A stretch of DNA of 64,000 nucleotides from Methylocystis iwaonis (lineage in GTDB: Bacteria; Pseudomonadota; Alphaproteobacteria; Rhizobiales; Beijerinckiaceae): positions 124,001 through 188,000 of the forward strand of contig NZ_AP027144.1 of the NCBI RefSeq assembly GCF_027925385.1. Direction: 5' to 3'. Shown here in pieces: positions 36,935 through 44,780 of the stretch (the first letter of the stretch is position 1; each line of letters begins with the position of its first letter). The notes beneath the pieces are model-generated. The model had not been told where the DNA came from and did not search any database. It was given only the letters and a program-made list of their open reading frames with translations. Position numbers and translations under genes: made by a program.

Positions 36935-37019
36935 AACGCTCCCCGCCGACTTCTCTGGGTCGCGAGGAATGCCCGAAGCGCTAGCGTAGGGCAGGGGAAA
37001 GAAGTCGGCGGGGAGCGTT
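36935..37019. repeat. 20-base inverted repeat with nested hairpin
   Basis: AACGCTCCCCGCCGACTTCT (36935-36954) is perfectly complementary to 37000-37019, with 45 bases between. Inside, TGCCC/GGGCA and a CGCTAGCG palindrome form a second hairpin. There is no gene here (36833-37211), so this may be a plasmid DNA-processing or binding site, or an end pair of a small element. Confidence 0.7.
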
Positions 37020-37211
37020 GCGGTAAGCGAGCCGTTTGTGGCGACATCGCTGCTCTCTCAGGCCGGCGCGCGGCCCTCTCGAAGAAGTCATGCCGAGACG
37101 TTGGGTAGAGCACATCCGCCAGCGAGCCATCGCGCGGTCAGGGTAGGTTGAAGCGTTCGCGCCCAGAGAACAACTGCTTCGCGCTGAGCGCCCACTTGGC
37201 TCAAGGCTCGA

Positions 37212-38390
37212 TCATCCCCGCAGCGGAGCCGTCCCTTCGCCCAGAATGTCGAGATAAGCGCGGTAGCTGAAAACGCGTCCACGCCGACGGCCGGTTATCT
37301 CATCGACGACGCCAAGACGCTCGAGATCGGCCAGCGCGGCATTGACGGTAGGCGCGGTCAACCCCGTGCGCATGACGAGGTCGTTTGCGGTGGCGAATGG
37401 ATGCTGCTGGAGGAGATCGTGAATTCGCAGCGCGGAACCCGCCCGGTCGCTCTCCATCGCAATGCGCTCCCGATCCTTCGCGAAGAGATCGGCGATGCGC
37501 ACGGCCGCTTCGAAAGCTTGGTTCGCCGTCTGAGCGACGCCGTCGAGAAAGAATTCGAGCCACGCCTCCCAGGCCCCATTCTCGCGGACCTCCTGCAAGA
37601 GCCGGTAATAGTCCGCGCGATGCGTCTTCAGATAAAGGCTGAGATAGAGGAGCGGGTTGCGCAACACGCCATTGGCGCAAAGAAAGAGCGTCACCAAGAG
37701 ACGCCCCACGCGACCGTTGCCGTCGAGGAACGGATGAATGGTCTCGAATTGGACGTGAAGCAGGCCGGCTTTGATCAGCGGCGGCAGCTGCGATTGGGTT
37801 TCATGGATGAAACGCTCGAAAGCGTCCAGGCAGGCGTCGAGTTCGCTCACAGGCGGCGGAACGAAGAGCGCATTGCCCGGCCGGGTGCCCCCGATCCAAT
37901 TTTGGGAGCGACGAAATTCGCCGGGATCTTTCTTCTCCCCGCGACCGCTTTGCAGAAGACGAGCATGGAGCTCACGGATCAATCGAAGCGACAGCGGAAA
38001 TTCCTTGAGTCGCTCCAAACCGTACATCATCGCGTCGACGTAATTCGAGACTTCTCGAATGTCGTCGATCAGCTGACCGGACTGAGCCTCCGTCTCGAAA
38101 CGCAGGAGGTCGGCGAGGGTCGACTGCGTGCCCTCGATTTGCGACGAAAGCACCGCCTCCTTACGGACATACATATAGAGAAAGAGCTCCTGCCGCGGCA
38201 GCAAGACCGCGGCGCCGTCGAGCCGGCCGAGCGCGCGCTCCGCGGCGCTCAATCGACCGAGCAAGGGGAGGAGGTCGATTTCCGGGTTTGGCGGCAACGG
38301 AGGGGGAACGAAGGCGCGTACTATTTCGCCGCCGACGGGCGTCTCCACGTGGCGGCCGAGGCGGGTGATTTCAGGGGCTTGAGCGCTCAT
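37212..38390 (-). CDS. Fic family AMP-transferase with C-terminal winged helix
   Basis: A 392-residue Fic protein. The active-site loop HPFLDGNGRVGR (about 215-226) is complete with catalytic His and the anion-binding GNG. An inhibitory motif SSQIEG (about 81-86, pattern S-x3-E-G) lies N-terminal to the core, making this a class II self-inhibited Fic. The N-terminal Fic_N segment (FVPPPLPPNPEIDLLPLLGRLSAAERALGRLDG) and the C-terminal winged helix (about 325-385: NDLVMRTGLTAPTVNAALADLERLGVV) are typical. Such proteins modify target proteins with AMP and may bind their own promoter, where an AT-rich inverted repeat lies (38414-38445). No separate antitoxin gene is seen. Confidence 0.92.
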   Translation of the reverse strand: MSAQAPEITRLGRHVETPVGGEIVRAFVPPPLPPNPEIDLLPLLGRLSAAERALGRLDGAAVLLPRQELFLYMYVRKEAVLSSQIEGTQSTLADLLRFETEAQSGQLIDDIREVSNYVDAMMYGLERLKEFPLSLRLIRELHARLLQSGRGEKKDPGEFRRSQNWIGGTRPGNALFVPPPVSELDACLDAFERFIHETQSQLPPLIKAGLLHVQFETIHPFLDGNGRVGRLLVTLFLCANGVLRNPLLYLSLYLKTHRADYYRLLQEVRENGAWEAWLEFFLDGVAQTANQAFEAAVRIADLFAKDRERIAMESDRAGSALRIHDLLQQHPFATANDLVMRTGLTAPTVNAALADLERLGVVDEITGRRRGRVFSYRAYLDILGEGTAPLRG

Positions 38391-38413
38391 AGTTGGAACA
38401 TGCCCGAGTCGCG

Positions 38414-38445
38414 TTATTTAAGCAAATACCATTTCGATTAAATAA
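38414..38445. promoter_or_regulatory. AT-rich inverted repeat upstream of the fic gene
   Basis: TTATTTAA and TTAAATAA, eight-base perfect inverted arms, are separated by 16 bases in the otherwise GC-rich leader, 24 bases upstream of the fic start. It is a candidate operator or promoter element for the Fic winged-helix domain. Confidence 0.4.
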
Positions 38446-38519
38446 AGAGCCGCCATATTTAACGCTCCTTACTTTGGCGCCTCGCCGCTCAGTTTCTCCA
38501 GCCTTCGCCGAGGTTGTCC

Positions 38520-38694
38520 GGCTCTGGTGCAAAATTCCATGAAAGAGACGAAGTGGTGTTTGGTCGTTCCATTTAATCAGGCGGCAAGCACGGCGGTCCA
38601 AATTTCCGGCACCGTCTTGCCTGCTACTCGGAGCTTACCCAACGCGAACTGACATTTACGAGTCCGATGCATGAGCTCGACGCCTGCGATTGTG
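38520..38694 (-). mobile_element. IS6-family end remnant
   Basis: It begins with the terminal repeat GGCTCTGGTGCAAA also seen at 46181 and aligns with the 3' end of that element's transposase (ATIAGVELMH-like codons, GATGCATGAG block). It stops at a short GATTGT tandem repeat (three units, about 38688-38709). Only about 175 bases of the element remain, so it is dead. Confidence 0.75.
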
Positions 38695-38866
38695 ATTGTG
38701 ATTGTGATTGACGCATTACGAAATCTCTCACGAGCGCTGGGTCGAACTTAAGCAAAAAGCTCTTCACGTCATCTCTGTTGACGCTGGTTAAAAGCGCCTT
38801 CTGATGAAAGGGCCTCTGAAAATATCTCTTACGCGCTCCATTTTAAGGGAAGGCGCGGAGAGTACG

Positions 38867-39100
38867 ATGGCAAATGAAGTGACGCTGAGTCTAAGTCAGA
38901 CGGATGCGGCTGAGCTTTTACGGGTTTTGCAGCTGCTGGCGGAAAGACTTTCCGATATTCGACAACCACTCTGCGAGACGGAGCCAGCCGACGAAATGGA
39001 ACGCGAGGAGGCCGGCTTTTTCAAGGTCGAAAGCGCAGTCGTAGAGCGCACGATGGTGGTGTTAAAGGATATCTTGAAAAAGAGAGGCGTTGAGAGTTAG
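38867..39100 (+). CDS. Hypothetical small acidic protein
   Basis: A 77-residue protein (MANEVTLSLSQTDAAELLRVLQLLAERLSDIRQPLC...) predicted mostly helical. ATG 38867 has a clear GGAGAG ribosome site 8 bases upstream. No family is recognised. It stands alone between the IS6 remnant and a gene-poor stretch. Confidence 0.6.
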   Translation: MANEVTLSLSQTDAAELLRVLQLLAERLSDIRQPLCETEPADEMEREEAGFFKVESAVVERTMVVLKDILKKRGVES

Positions 39101-39580
39101 CCCAAGGCGGCGGGCCTGGTTGCCAAGAACGAATTCAAAGTTCCCAGCTGTGAGGCCCTTGGGTAAAAGCCAGTGATGTCGGAGTTACGCTAGGCCCATC
39201 GCCTTTGCGTATCAGACGAGGATGAAATGGCGCTTGGATCGCGCCGAGAAGCGGCTAGCGCCAGAGCCACGGAACTCTCCGGGCCCGACCTGCCACTGTT
39301 TCCCTTAATCGGCTTCAAAGGCCTTTAGGGAAACCCCGCTCAGGGGGCGCATTGCAAAAACGGCACGCTCAAAGACGCGGGCCGTTTAGCGTTCATGACA
39401 ACCCGGGTAATTTAGCGGTCCCCCGAGTAGAAACCATAGAGCGCGCGCGCGTCCGGAAGGGACTCCGCGCGAGACAGGCTTTCCCGTTACCTCTGGCATC
39501 TGTCTCGCGCCGCTGCAGGCATATGCGTCAACAGCGCACAAACACAAGGGTGCCGAGCAGGCACGGGAACGGCTTCGTTC
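39101..39580. other. Intergenic region, nothing recognised
   Basis: About 480 bases between the small acidic protein gene and the TPP enzyme stop. An open frame at 39352-39639 is basic, lacks a ribosome site and runs into the TPP gene on the other strand, so it is not called. No mobile-element ends were seen. Confidence 0.4.
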
Positions 39581-41368
39581 TCATTCTCTCTCGCTCGGCA
39601 GAATGCTCGCGAAGACCTGTCGCGCCGCGCCGACGATGAGCGCGCCCTCCTTGGGGTCACCCTTAAAGAGCGTGGTCGCGAAATTGCGCGCCTGCTCGAA
39701 AGAGATATGCGCGGGCAGCGGCGGTACCTCGGGGTCCGTCTTCACTTCGAGCACAACGGGCCGATCCGAGGCCAGCGCTTCCTCCCAGGCGCTCGCAACA
39801 CGCGAAGGATCGTCGACGAAAATGCCCTTCAAACCGATCAGCTCGGCGAAGCGGTGATAGGGAACGTCCGGAATGCTCTGCGTCGCCTCGTATTTAGGAT
39901 TTCCCTCCATGATGCGCTGCTCCCAGGTAACTTGATTAAGGTCTTCATTGTTGAAGACGCAACAGACCCATTTCGGGCTCTCCCAGTCGCGCCAATATTT
40001 CGAAACCGTGATCAGTTCGGCCATATTATTCATCTGCATGGCGCCGTCGCCCACGAGCGCGATCACCGGCCGTCCGGGATGGGCGAATTTCGCGGCGATG
40101 GCGTAAGGCACGGCGGCGCCCATGGAGGCGAGGCCGCCTGAAAGCGAGCACATCATTTCGCCCCTAATCCTGAGATCGCGCGCATACCAGTTGGCGCAGG
40201 AGCCGGAGTCGCAGGTAATGATCGCGTCCTCCGGCAGGCGGGGCGAAAGCTCCCACGCAACCTTCTGCGGATTGACCGGATTGGCCGGAGCCAACGCGCG
40301 GTCTTCGAGCAACTCCCACCAGTCGCTGACTTTGCGCTCGATCCAGTCGCGCCAGCTCGCATCGGTCTTTTCGTCGAGGCGAAGCAGCAGTTCGCGCAAT
40401 GTGACGGCGGCGTCTCCTTGAAGATTTACCTCCATGGGATAGCGCATGCTGAGCATGGATGCGTCTATGTCAATCTGAACGCCACGCGCCTGTCCGTCCA
40501 GCGGGAGGAACTCCGAATAAGGGAAGCCCGAACCGATCATTAAAAGCGTGTCGCACGCCATCATCATGTCATAGCTCGGCTTGGTGCCGAGAAGCCCGAT
40601 GGAGCCCGTGACCCATGGCAGCGTGTCAGGCGCCGCCGCCTTGCCTAGAAGGGCCTTGGCGACGCCTGCTTTCAGCTTCTCCGCGACGGCGATGACTTCT
40701 TCTCTGGCGCCAAGAGCGCCGGCGCCGATCAGAATCGCCACCTTTCGCCCGGCGTTCAGCACGTCAGCGGCACGACGGATATCCTGAGAACAGGGAACCA
40801 CCAGCGGACGCGAATAGCCCACACCCGTTTGCACGGCGCCATGTTTGCGGGGGGGCTCGTCATATTCGAGATCCTGCAAATCGCCCGGCAGGACGATGAC
40901 GGAAACGGCGTTTTGCGCCTTTGCTATCCGGACCGCGCGGTCGGTGAGCATCCGCACTTGCGAGGGCGTCTCCGCCTCTTGCACAAAGGCCGCGACATCG
41001 GAGAACATGCGATCGAGATTGAGTTCCTGCTGATAATGCGCTCCTCTCGATGCACGCGGTGCCTGGCCTGTGATGGCGAGGACCGGCATGTGATCGCATT
41101 TGGCGTCGTAGAGTCCAGTGATGAGGTGAGAGGCGCCTGGGCCGCCGGTCGAGAGGCATACGCCGATCTCGCCCGTGAATTTCGCGTGGGCTGAAGCCAT
41201 GAAGGCGGCCATTTCTTCATGACGCACCTGAACGAATTCAATCTTCTCCGTCGCTCGCTGCAAGGCTCCGAGCACGCCATTGATGCCGTCGCCCGGATAT
41301 CCGAAGATGCGGCGGACGCCCCATTCATAGAGCCGGTGCACAAAGAAATCGCCGACGGTACTGCTCAT
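39581..41368 (-). CDS. Thiamine-diphosphate enzyme of the pyruvate oxidase / acetolactate synthase family
   Basis: A 595-residue ThDP enzyme with the three usual domains: pyrimidine-binding (about 1-165, catalytic Glu in VRHEEMAAFMA), central (about 190-320) and pyrophosphate-binding (about 370-540, GDGAMQMNN...VFNNEDLN motif). IFGYPGDGINGVLGAL and GGPGASHLITGLYDAK are typical of the PoxB-like group usually annotated as a thiamine pyrophosphate-requiring protein. It may decarboxylate pyruvate or a related 2-oxo acid; the exact reaction is not settled from sequence. ATG 41368 (MSSTVGDFF) is chosen as the true start over the 41443 extension. The gene stands alone in an IS-rich area. Confidence 0.85.
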   Translation of the reverse strand: MSSTVGDFFVHRLYEWGVRRIFGYPGDGINGVLGALQRATEKIEFVQVRHEEMAAFMASAHAKFTGEIGVCLSTGGPGASHLITGLYDAKCDHMPVLAITGQAPRASRGAHYQQELNLDRMFSDVAAFVQEAETPSQVRMLTDRAVRIAKAQNAVSVIVLPGDLQDLEYDEPPRKHGAVQTGVGYSRPLVVPCSQDIRRAADVLNAGRKVAILIGAGALGAREEVIAVAEKLKAGVAKALLGKAAAPDTLPWVTGSIGLLGTKPSYDMMMACDTLLMIGSGFPYSEFLPLDGQARGVQIDIDASMLSMRYPMEVNLQGDAAVTLRELLLRLDEKTDASWRDWIERKVSDWWELLEDRALAPANPVNPQKVAWELSPRLPEDAIITCDSGSCANWYARDLRIRGEMMCSLSGGLASMGAAVPYAIAAKFAHPGRPVIALVGDGAMQMNNMAELITVSKYWRDWESPKWVCCVFNNEDLNQVTWEQRIMEGNPKYEATQSIPDVPYHRFAELIGLKGIFVDDPSRVASAWEEALASDRPVVLEVKTDPEVPPLPAHISFEQARNFATTLFKGDPKEGALIVGAARQVFASILPSERE

Positions 41369-41911
41369 GGTGAAGCTCTCGACAGGCGGGGATAAGCGCG
41401 ACCACTTTACTGAAATAACAGGCGGGATAGCCCCTCGTTCCAACTGCGAAGGCCGTCAGTCATTGGCTTTGGCGCCCCGCCGCCCGCAAAGTTGCAAGCC
41501 TGTCCCGGACGATGCGGAACCATGAGGTCCGAATGTCAGCAGGCCAACAACGGAACGCAAAGAAAAAGACACGCTGCGACGCTCGCGATCTCCCACTCGA
41601 ACGACCTTGCAAACGCCCCATCGGCAAAGACTTGTGTTTTGCGCCTCATGGAGTTTAGCCAGCGCTGCCTCACGGGCGGCGACTGGTATCGAGCTCATTC
41701 ATCAAATTCGGAAACGTCAGTTCGTATTAGCTTCGAGTAGCAGGCAAGACTGGGTCCGAGATTTGGACCGGCTGCTTGCTGCCTGATTAAATTGAACCGC
41801 CCAGATACCACTTTGTGTCTATGCGTGGAATTTTACACCAGAGCTGTCGGGAGCCATCTTGGCTTGAGAATACGCGATGTCAGGCTAACTCCAACGTAGG
41901 TAATTCCGGGC
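41369..41911. other. Gene-free stretch with an IS6 terminal repeat
   Basis: No credible gene. At 41830-41849 the sequence reads, in reverse complement, GCTCTGGTGTAAAATTCC, matching the IS6 end at 38521 in 17 of 18 bases; it marks the end of a lost IS6 element. Immediately after it, a motif beginning GCTGTCGGGAGC resembles the sequence at 4976-5005. Confidence 0.5.
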
Positions 41912-42175
41912 GATACGGTCTCGAATGAGCGACTCAGCTCCTACGGCGCCGCCCGGCGCAAGGTCATGCCGAAAGTAGAGCATCGCCAACACAAGGGCCT
42001 CAACAATCGCGCGGAAACCTCGCATGTTCCCATCCGAAAACGCGAGCGGGCGATGCAAGGTTTTCGTTCACGGAGCGGACTCCAGAGATCCGTCGAAACC
42101 TTTTCCGCCGTTCGCAGTCACCGCCCCGCAGGGCTCCTTCCTTATGAAGAGGTAGGGGTGGCTGCAAGAAGTTGA
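41912..42175 (+). pseudogene. IS6-type transposase C-terminal fragment
   Basis: The frame reads ERLSSYGAARRKVMPKVEHRQHKGLNNRAE, TSHVPIRKRERAMQGFRS and LQRSVETFSAVRSH, the well-conserved C-terminal block of one IS6-family branch. It includes the final catalytic region but lacks the N-terminal two thirds. The ending diverges from the usual FVPPR tail, indicating mutation or a frameshift. It differs from both IS6 elements at 43.9 and 46.2 kb. Confidence 0.75.
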
Positions 42176-42255
42176 ACGACATCCGGATACGCGACGCGGG
42201 AGCAGACTAGTCTTCGAAGCGCTGCCGTCGCTAACTTTACCGCCAAACACCAGCT

Positions 42256-42581
42256 TTAGTCTTTTGATCCCCCGGAGCGCCACAGCACCCCGAATACGAA
42301 GCCGGCGCCCACCGCCACAAGAATTGTCATTAAGGGGTTCTCGCGCGCGGACGTTTCCACGGCTTGACGGATATTGCCGGCCACGTTTGTCGCCTGATCG
42401 ACTGCCTACCCGCCAATTTCTTTGGCCGATGTGACAGCCGCGTTAGCGGTCTGCATCGCGGCTTTCGTACCTTTGCCGATTTGCTCGGCTGCATCACCGG
42501 CACGCTCTGCTACAATTGAGCCCGCTTCGTTGATCGGATTCTCAGCACGTCGGACTCGTTCGTGCCTGTACTGGTTGCCAT
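42256..42581 (-). pseudogene. YqjD/DUF883-type membrane-anchored protein, broken
   Basis: From ATG 42581 the start MATSTGTNESDVL is in one frame; the rest, ENPINEAGSIVAERAGDAAEQIGKGTKAA, AVTSAKEIGG-stop-AVDQATNVAGNIRQAVETS and ARENPLMTILVAVGAGFVFGVLWRSGG, is in another with an internal TAG. The C-terminal transmembrane helix and helical repeats fit the YqjD/ElaB family of stationary-phase ribosome-binding proteins. The frameshift and stop make it a pseudogene. Confidence 0.75.
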
Positions 42582-42749
42582 TGGTTGGTTTCCCTTGACC
42601 CGGTTCCGTTCGATCGCCGCGGCGCGAGAACGTCGCGCCACCTGAATTTCACGCGAAGTATGCGGTTACATTATCCGGGCCTCTAACTGACGTAGCCCGG
42701 TGGCCGCACCCACGTGCAATTACAGCGCTGGGCCAAGCGGTCGTTTTTA

Positions 42750-43145
42750 TCAGCAGCGCCACACCCAGCCGGCGATGGAGTCCCACTGATAGCACGGCCC
42801 GCCGCCATACGGGGCGCCAGAGCCAAAGCCCCCAGCGCCGTAGCTAGGATAGCCGCTGCCGTAGCCCGAGGCGCCCGCGATCCCGGCGCCGAGAAGACCA
42901 GCTGCGGCGCCAGCGACGGCCGCCCCGGGGCTATATCCATAGCCTCGCTGATAATAGCCGCCGTAACCTGGATAATAACCGCGGCGATTGCCCCGATAGT
43001 ATGCTCTTTCGACCGGCGTGGTTATTCCCAGGCTCCCTGGGGGCGCCGCGGTCATGGGTCCAGCCAAAACTTCAGTTGGTAAGACAGCCAGCGCGGTCGC
43101 CCCGCACAAAGCGGCAGCCAGGGCAGATTTCACATTCTTCTGCAT
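42750..43145 (-). CDS. Secreted Gly/Tyr-rich hypothetical protein
   Basis: A 131-residue protein with signal peptide (MQKNVKSALAAALCGATALAVLPTEVLAG) and a Gly/Tyr-rich middle (RGYYPGYGGYYQRGYGYSPG, then an alanine/glycine glycine-zipper-like AAVAGAAAGLLGAGIAG). It ends CYQWDSIAGWVWRC with a Cys pair. ATG 43145 has a perfect GGAGG site. The short terminal motif is common in small exported proteins of Rhizobiales. Function unknown; glycine-zipper segments suggest envelope association. Confidence 0.75.
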   Translation of the reverse strand: MQKNVKSALAAALCGATALAVLPTEVLAGPMTAAPPGSLGITTPVERAYYRGNRRGYYPGYGGYYQRGYGYSPGAAVAGAAAGLLGAGIAGASGYGSGYPSYGAGGFGSGAPYGGGPCYQWDSIAGWVWRC

Positions 43146-43297
43146 TTTAAACCTCCGATTCAGAGAATCGTGCATTATCGTTGTCATGAGTGATCCGTTC
43201 GGGTTTCCTGATTAGCTGCTTCGAATTTCTCTAAAGGACGCCGTGCGCAAAGGATCAGTAAACGAGCGACGCATCGCCCGCCGACATTCCGTATGAG

Positions 43298-43513
43298 TTA
43301 ACGGTTCTTTTTGATCGCATCGGCAACCTTGTCGGCTCCAGCCTCAACGGCTGCCTTAGCCTCGCCAATCCCCTTCTGCACAGCGCCCTTCGCTTCTTGC
43401 GCCACACCTTCCGCTTCCAACTTGTCGGATCCGACGAGCTTGCCCGCCTCCTGCTTCACATTGCCAATCGCCTCATTGGCCACGCCCTTGGACTTCTCGG
43501 TCATACTGTTCAT
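43298..43513 (-). CDS. CsbD-family stress protein
   Basis: A 71-residue, highly charged helical protein (MTEKSKGVANEAIGNVKQEAGKLVGSDKLEAEGVAQEAKGAVQ...), a clear CsbD family member. The family is small, soluble and induced by general stress in many bacteria, with unknown mechanism. ATG 43513 has AGGAG at good spacing. It neighbours the exported Gly-rich gene and the broken YqjD gene, together suggesting a former stress-response cluster. Confidence 0.88.
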   Translation of the reverse strand: MNSMTEKSKGVANEAIGNVKQEAGKLVGSDKLEAEGVAQEAKGAVQKGIGEAKAAVEAGADKVADAIKKNR

Positions 43514-43654
43514 GTGAGCTCCTGAGTCGTATGCAAACGAGAGGGAAAGAACCACTCGCACGGTGACACTCAACGAGTTTCGAGTCCGGGATTTTCTTCG
43601 GAAGTGGAAGGCTCAAGCCTCGAAGTCGCCGACTTGCACGTCGCTGTCCCACCT

Positions 43655-43917
43655 TTAAGCATTTGAGAAGCAAATTGTTCCGTATCCGTTTTGCACGAAG
43701 CGCTCTATGCCTAGGAAGCCGAGCAGCAGCACGTTGGGGTCTTTGCCTTGCGCCTAGATTGAACCCAGCCTTCAACGCTCGTCGACGGACCTCTTCTTGA
43801 CCCCAGTCACTGAGGGCGATCAGAACGAGATTCGGGCCGTTAGGAAGCTTCCGGATTTCGCGCGCCAGCTCGTAACCGTTCATTCCTGGCAACCCGAGGT
43901 CCATGATGACTTTCTGG
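43655..43917 (-). pseudogene. Response-regulator receiver, cut by IS6 and frameshifted
   Basis: The receiver segment PQKVIMDLGLPGMNGYELAREIRKLPNGPNLVLIALSD...RRRALKAGFN begins immediately at the IS6 end (43917), so the first half of the domain including the acidic pair is gone. After GFN a frameshift separates the final KDPNVLLLGFLGIERF part, where the conserved Lys-Pro is also lost. No remainder of the 5' part is found on the far side of the IS, so a deletion accompanied the insertion. Confidence 0.75.
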
Positions 43918-44705
43918 GGCTTTGTCGCAAATTTTGTTTATGGAATGAGGATGACGTGGGCTCGCGCGGCCAAGGCGCAGAACTGCTGTGCTGGACGCAA
44001 TATTCCCCTGGCCCGCGACTGTCCCTTTCGGATCATATGCATGAGCTCAATCCCAGAAAGTGTCGCAGCAGCCGATCGAAATGATTTGAAACCCAACATC
44101 GGTCGCGTCACTCGCTTCACCGCTGGATGGTCCTGTTCGACAATATTATTGAGGTATTTGATGCGGCGGATTTCAATCGCCGTTTCATGCTCCGCACTGT
44201 AGCTTTCGATCGCCGCGGTGTTGGCGCCGCTCTTGTCGAACGTGATCTTCTCCGGCGCATCGTGCTGGCCGATCACCTTGCGCAAAAAGCGCAACGCGGC
44301 TTTGCAGTCCCTCTTGGCCGTCAACAAGAAATCGACTGTCGTGCCGGCCTGGTCCACCGCCCGATAGAGATATTTCCAGCAGCCTTTGACTTTCACATAG
44401 GTCTCATCGAGACACCAGCTCGACCCGACCCCACGCTTGCATGCTCGAAACTGTTTCTCCAGCATAGGCGCATATTTGACGGCCCAGCGGTTGAGCGTGG
44501 AATGGTCGACTTCGACGCCTCGCTCTTCCATCATTTCTCGAGTTGACGATAGCTCAGCGGATACGCCACATACCAACGGACGCCCCACAGGATCACCTCG
44601 CGTTCAAAATGGCTCCCCTTGAAATCGATCATCGCACTATTCCGCCTGCCCCACGCCCGGCGAGCATAGCCCATACCGACCTGCGAAAAAATTGCGACAA
44701 AGCTG
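43918..44705 (-). mobile_element. IS6-family insertion sequence, inactive copy
   Basis: Terminal repeats are GGCTTTGTCGCAAATTTT (43918) and, inverted, AGCTTTGTCGCAATTTTT (44705), about 788 bp apart. The transposase has a one-base deletion. The repeats differ from those of the IS6 element at 46181, so the two are not copies of each other. Confidence 0.8.
43938..44632 (-). pseudogene. IS6-family transposase with one-base deletion
   Basis: The N-terminal part (MIDFKGSHFEREVILWGVRWYVAYPLSYRQLE) and the rest (EMMEERGVEVDHSTLNRW, SSWCLDETYVKVKGCWKYLYRAVD, ITFDKSGANTAAIE, YLNNIVEQDHPAVKR) are in different frames. At 44526-44540 the minus strand reads CTCGAGAAATGATGG, where restoring one G before AAA rejoins the frame. 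The DDE residues themselves are kept. Confidence 0.85.
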
Positions 44706-44780
44706 ACCGAGCATATAGGCCTTGTCTCGCGAGCGCTTCGGCGGGTGGACCAAGTCCGTGATCGCGCACTATCATGGAAG

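Noticed and set aside
36454..37113. 219-codon minus-strand frame
   Set aside because: It is the wrong frame over the DUF2493 pseudogene; the true frame carries the family sequence and an internal stop.
38688..38709. CRISPR-like repeat
   Set aside because: It is only three tandem GATTGT units at the break of an IS6 remnant, with no spacers. No CRISPR array was seen anywhere in the window.
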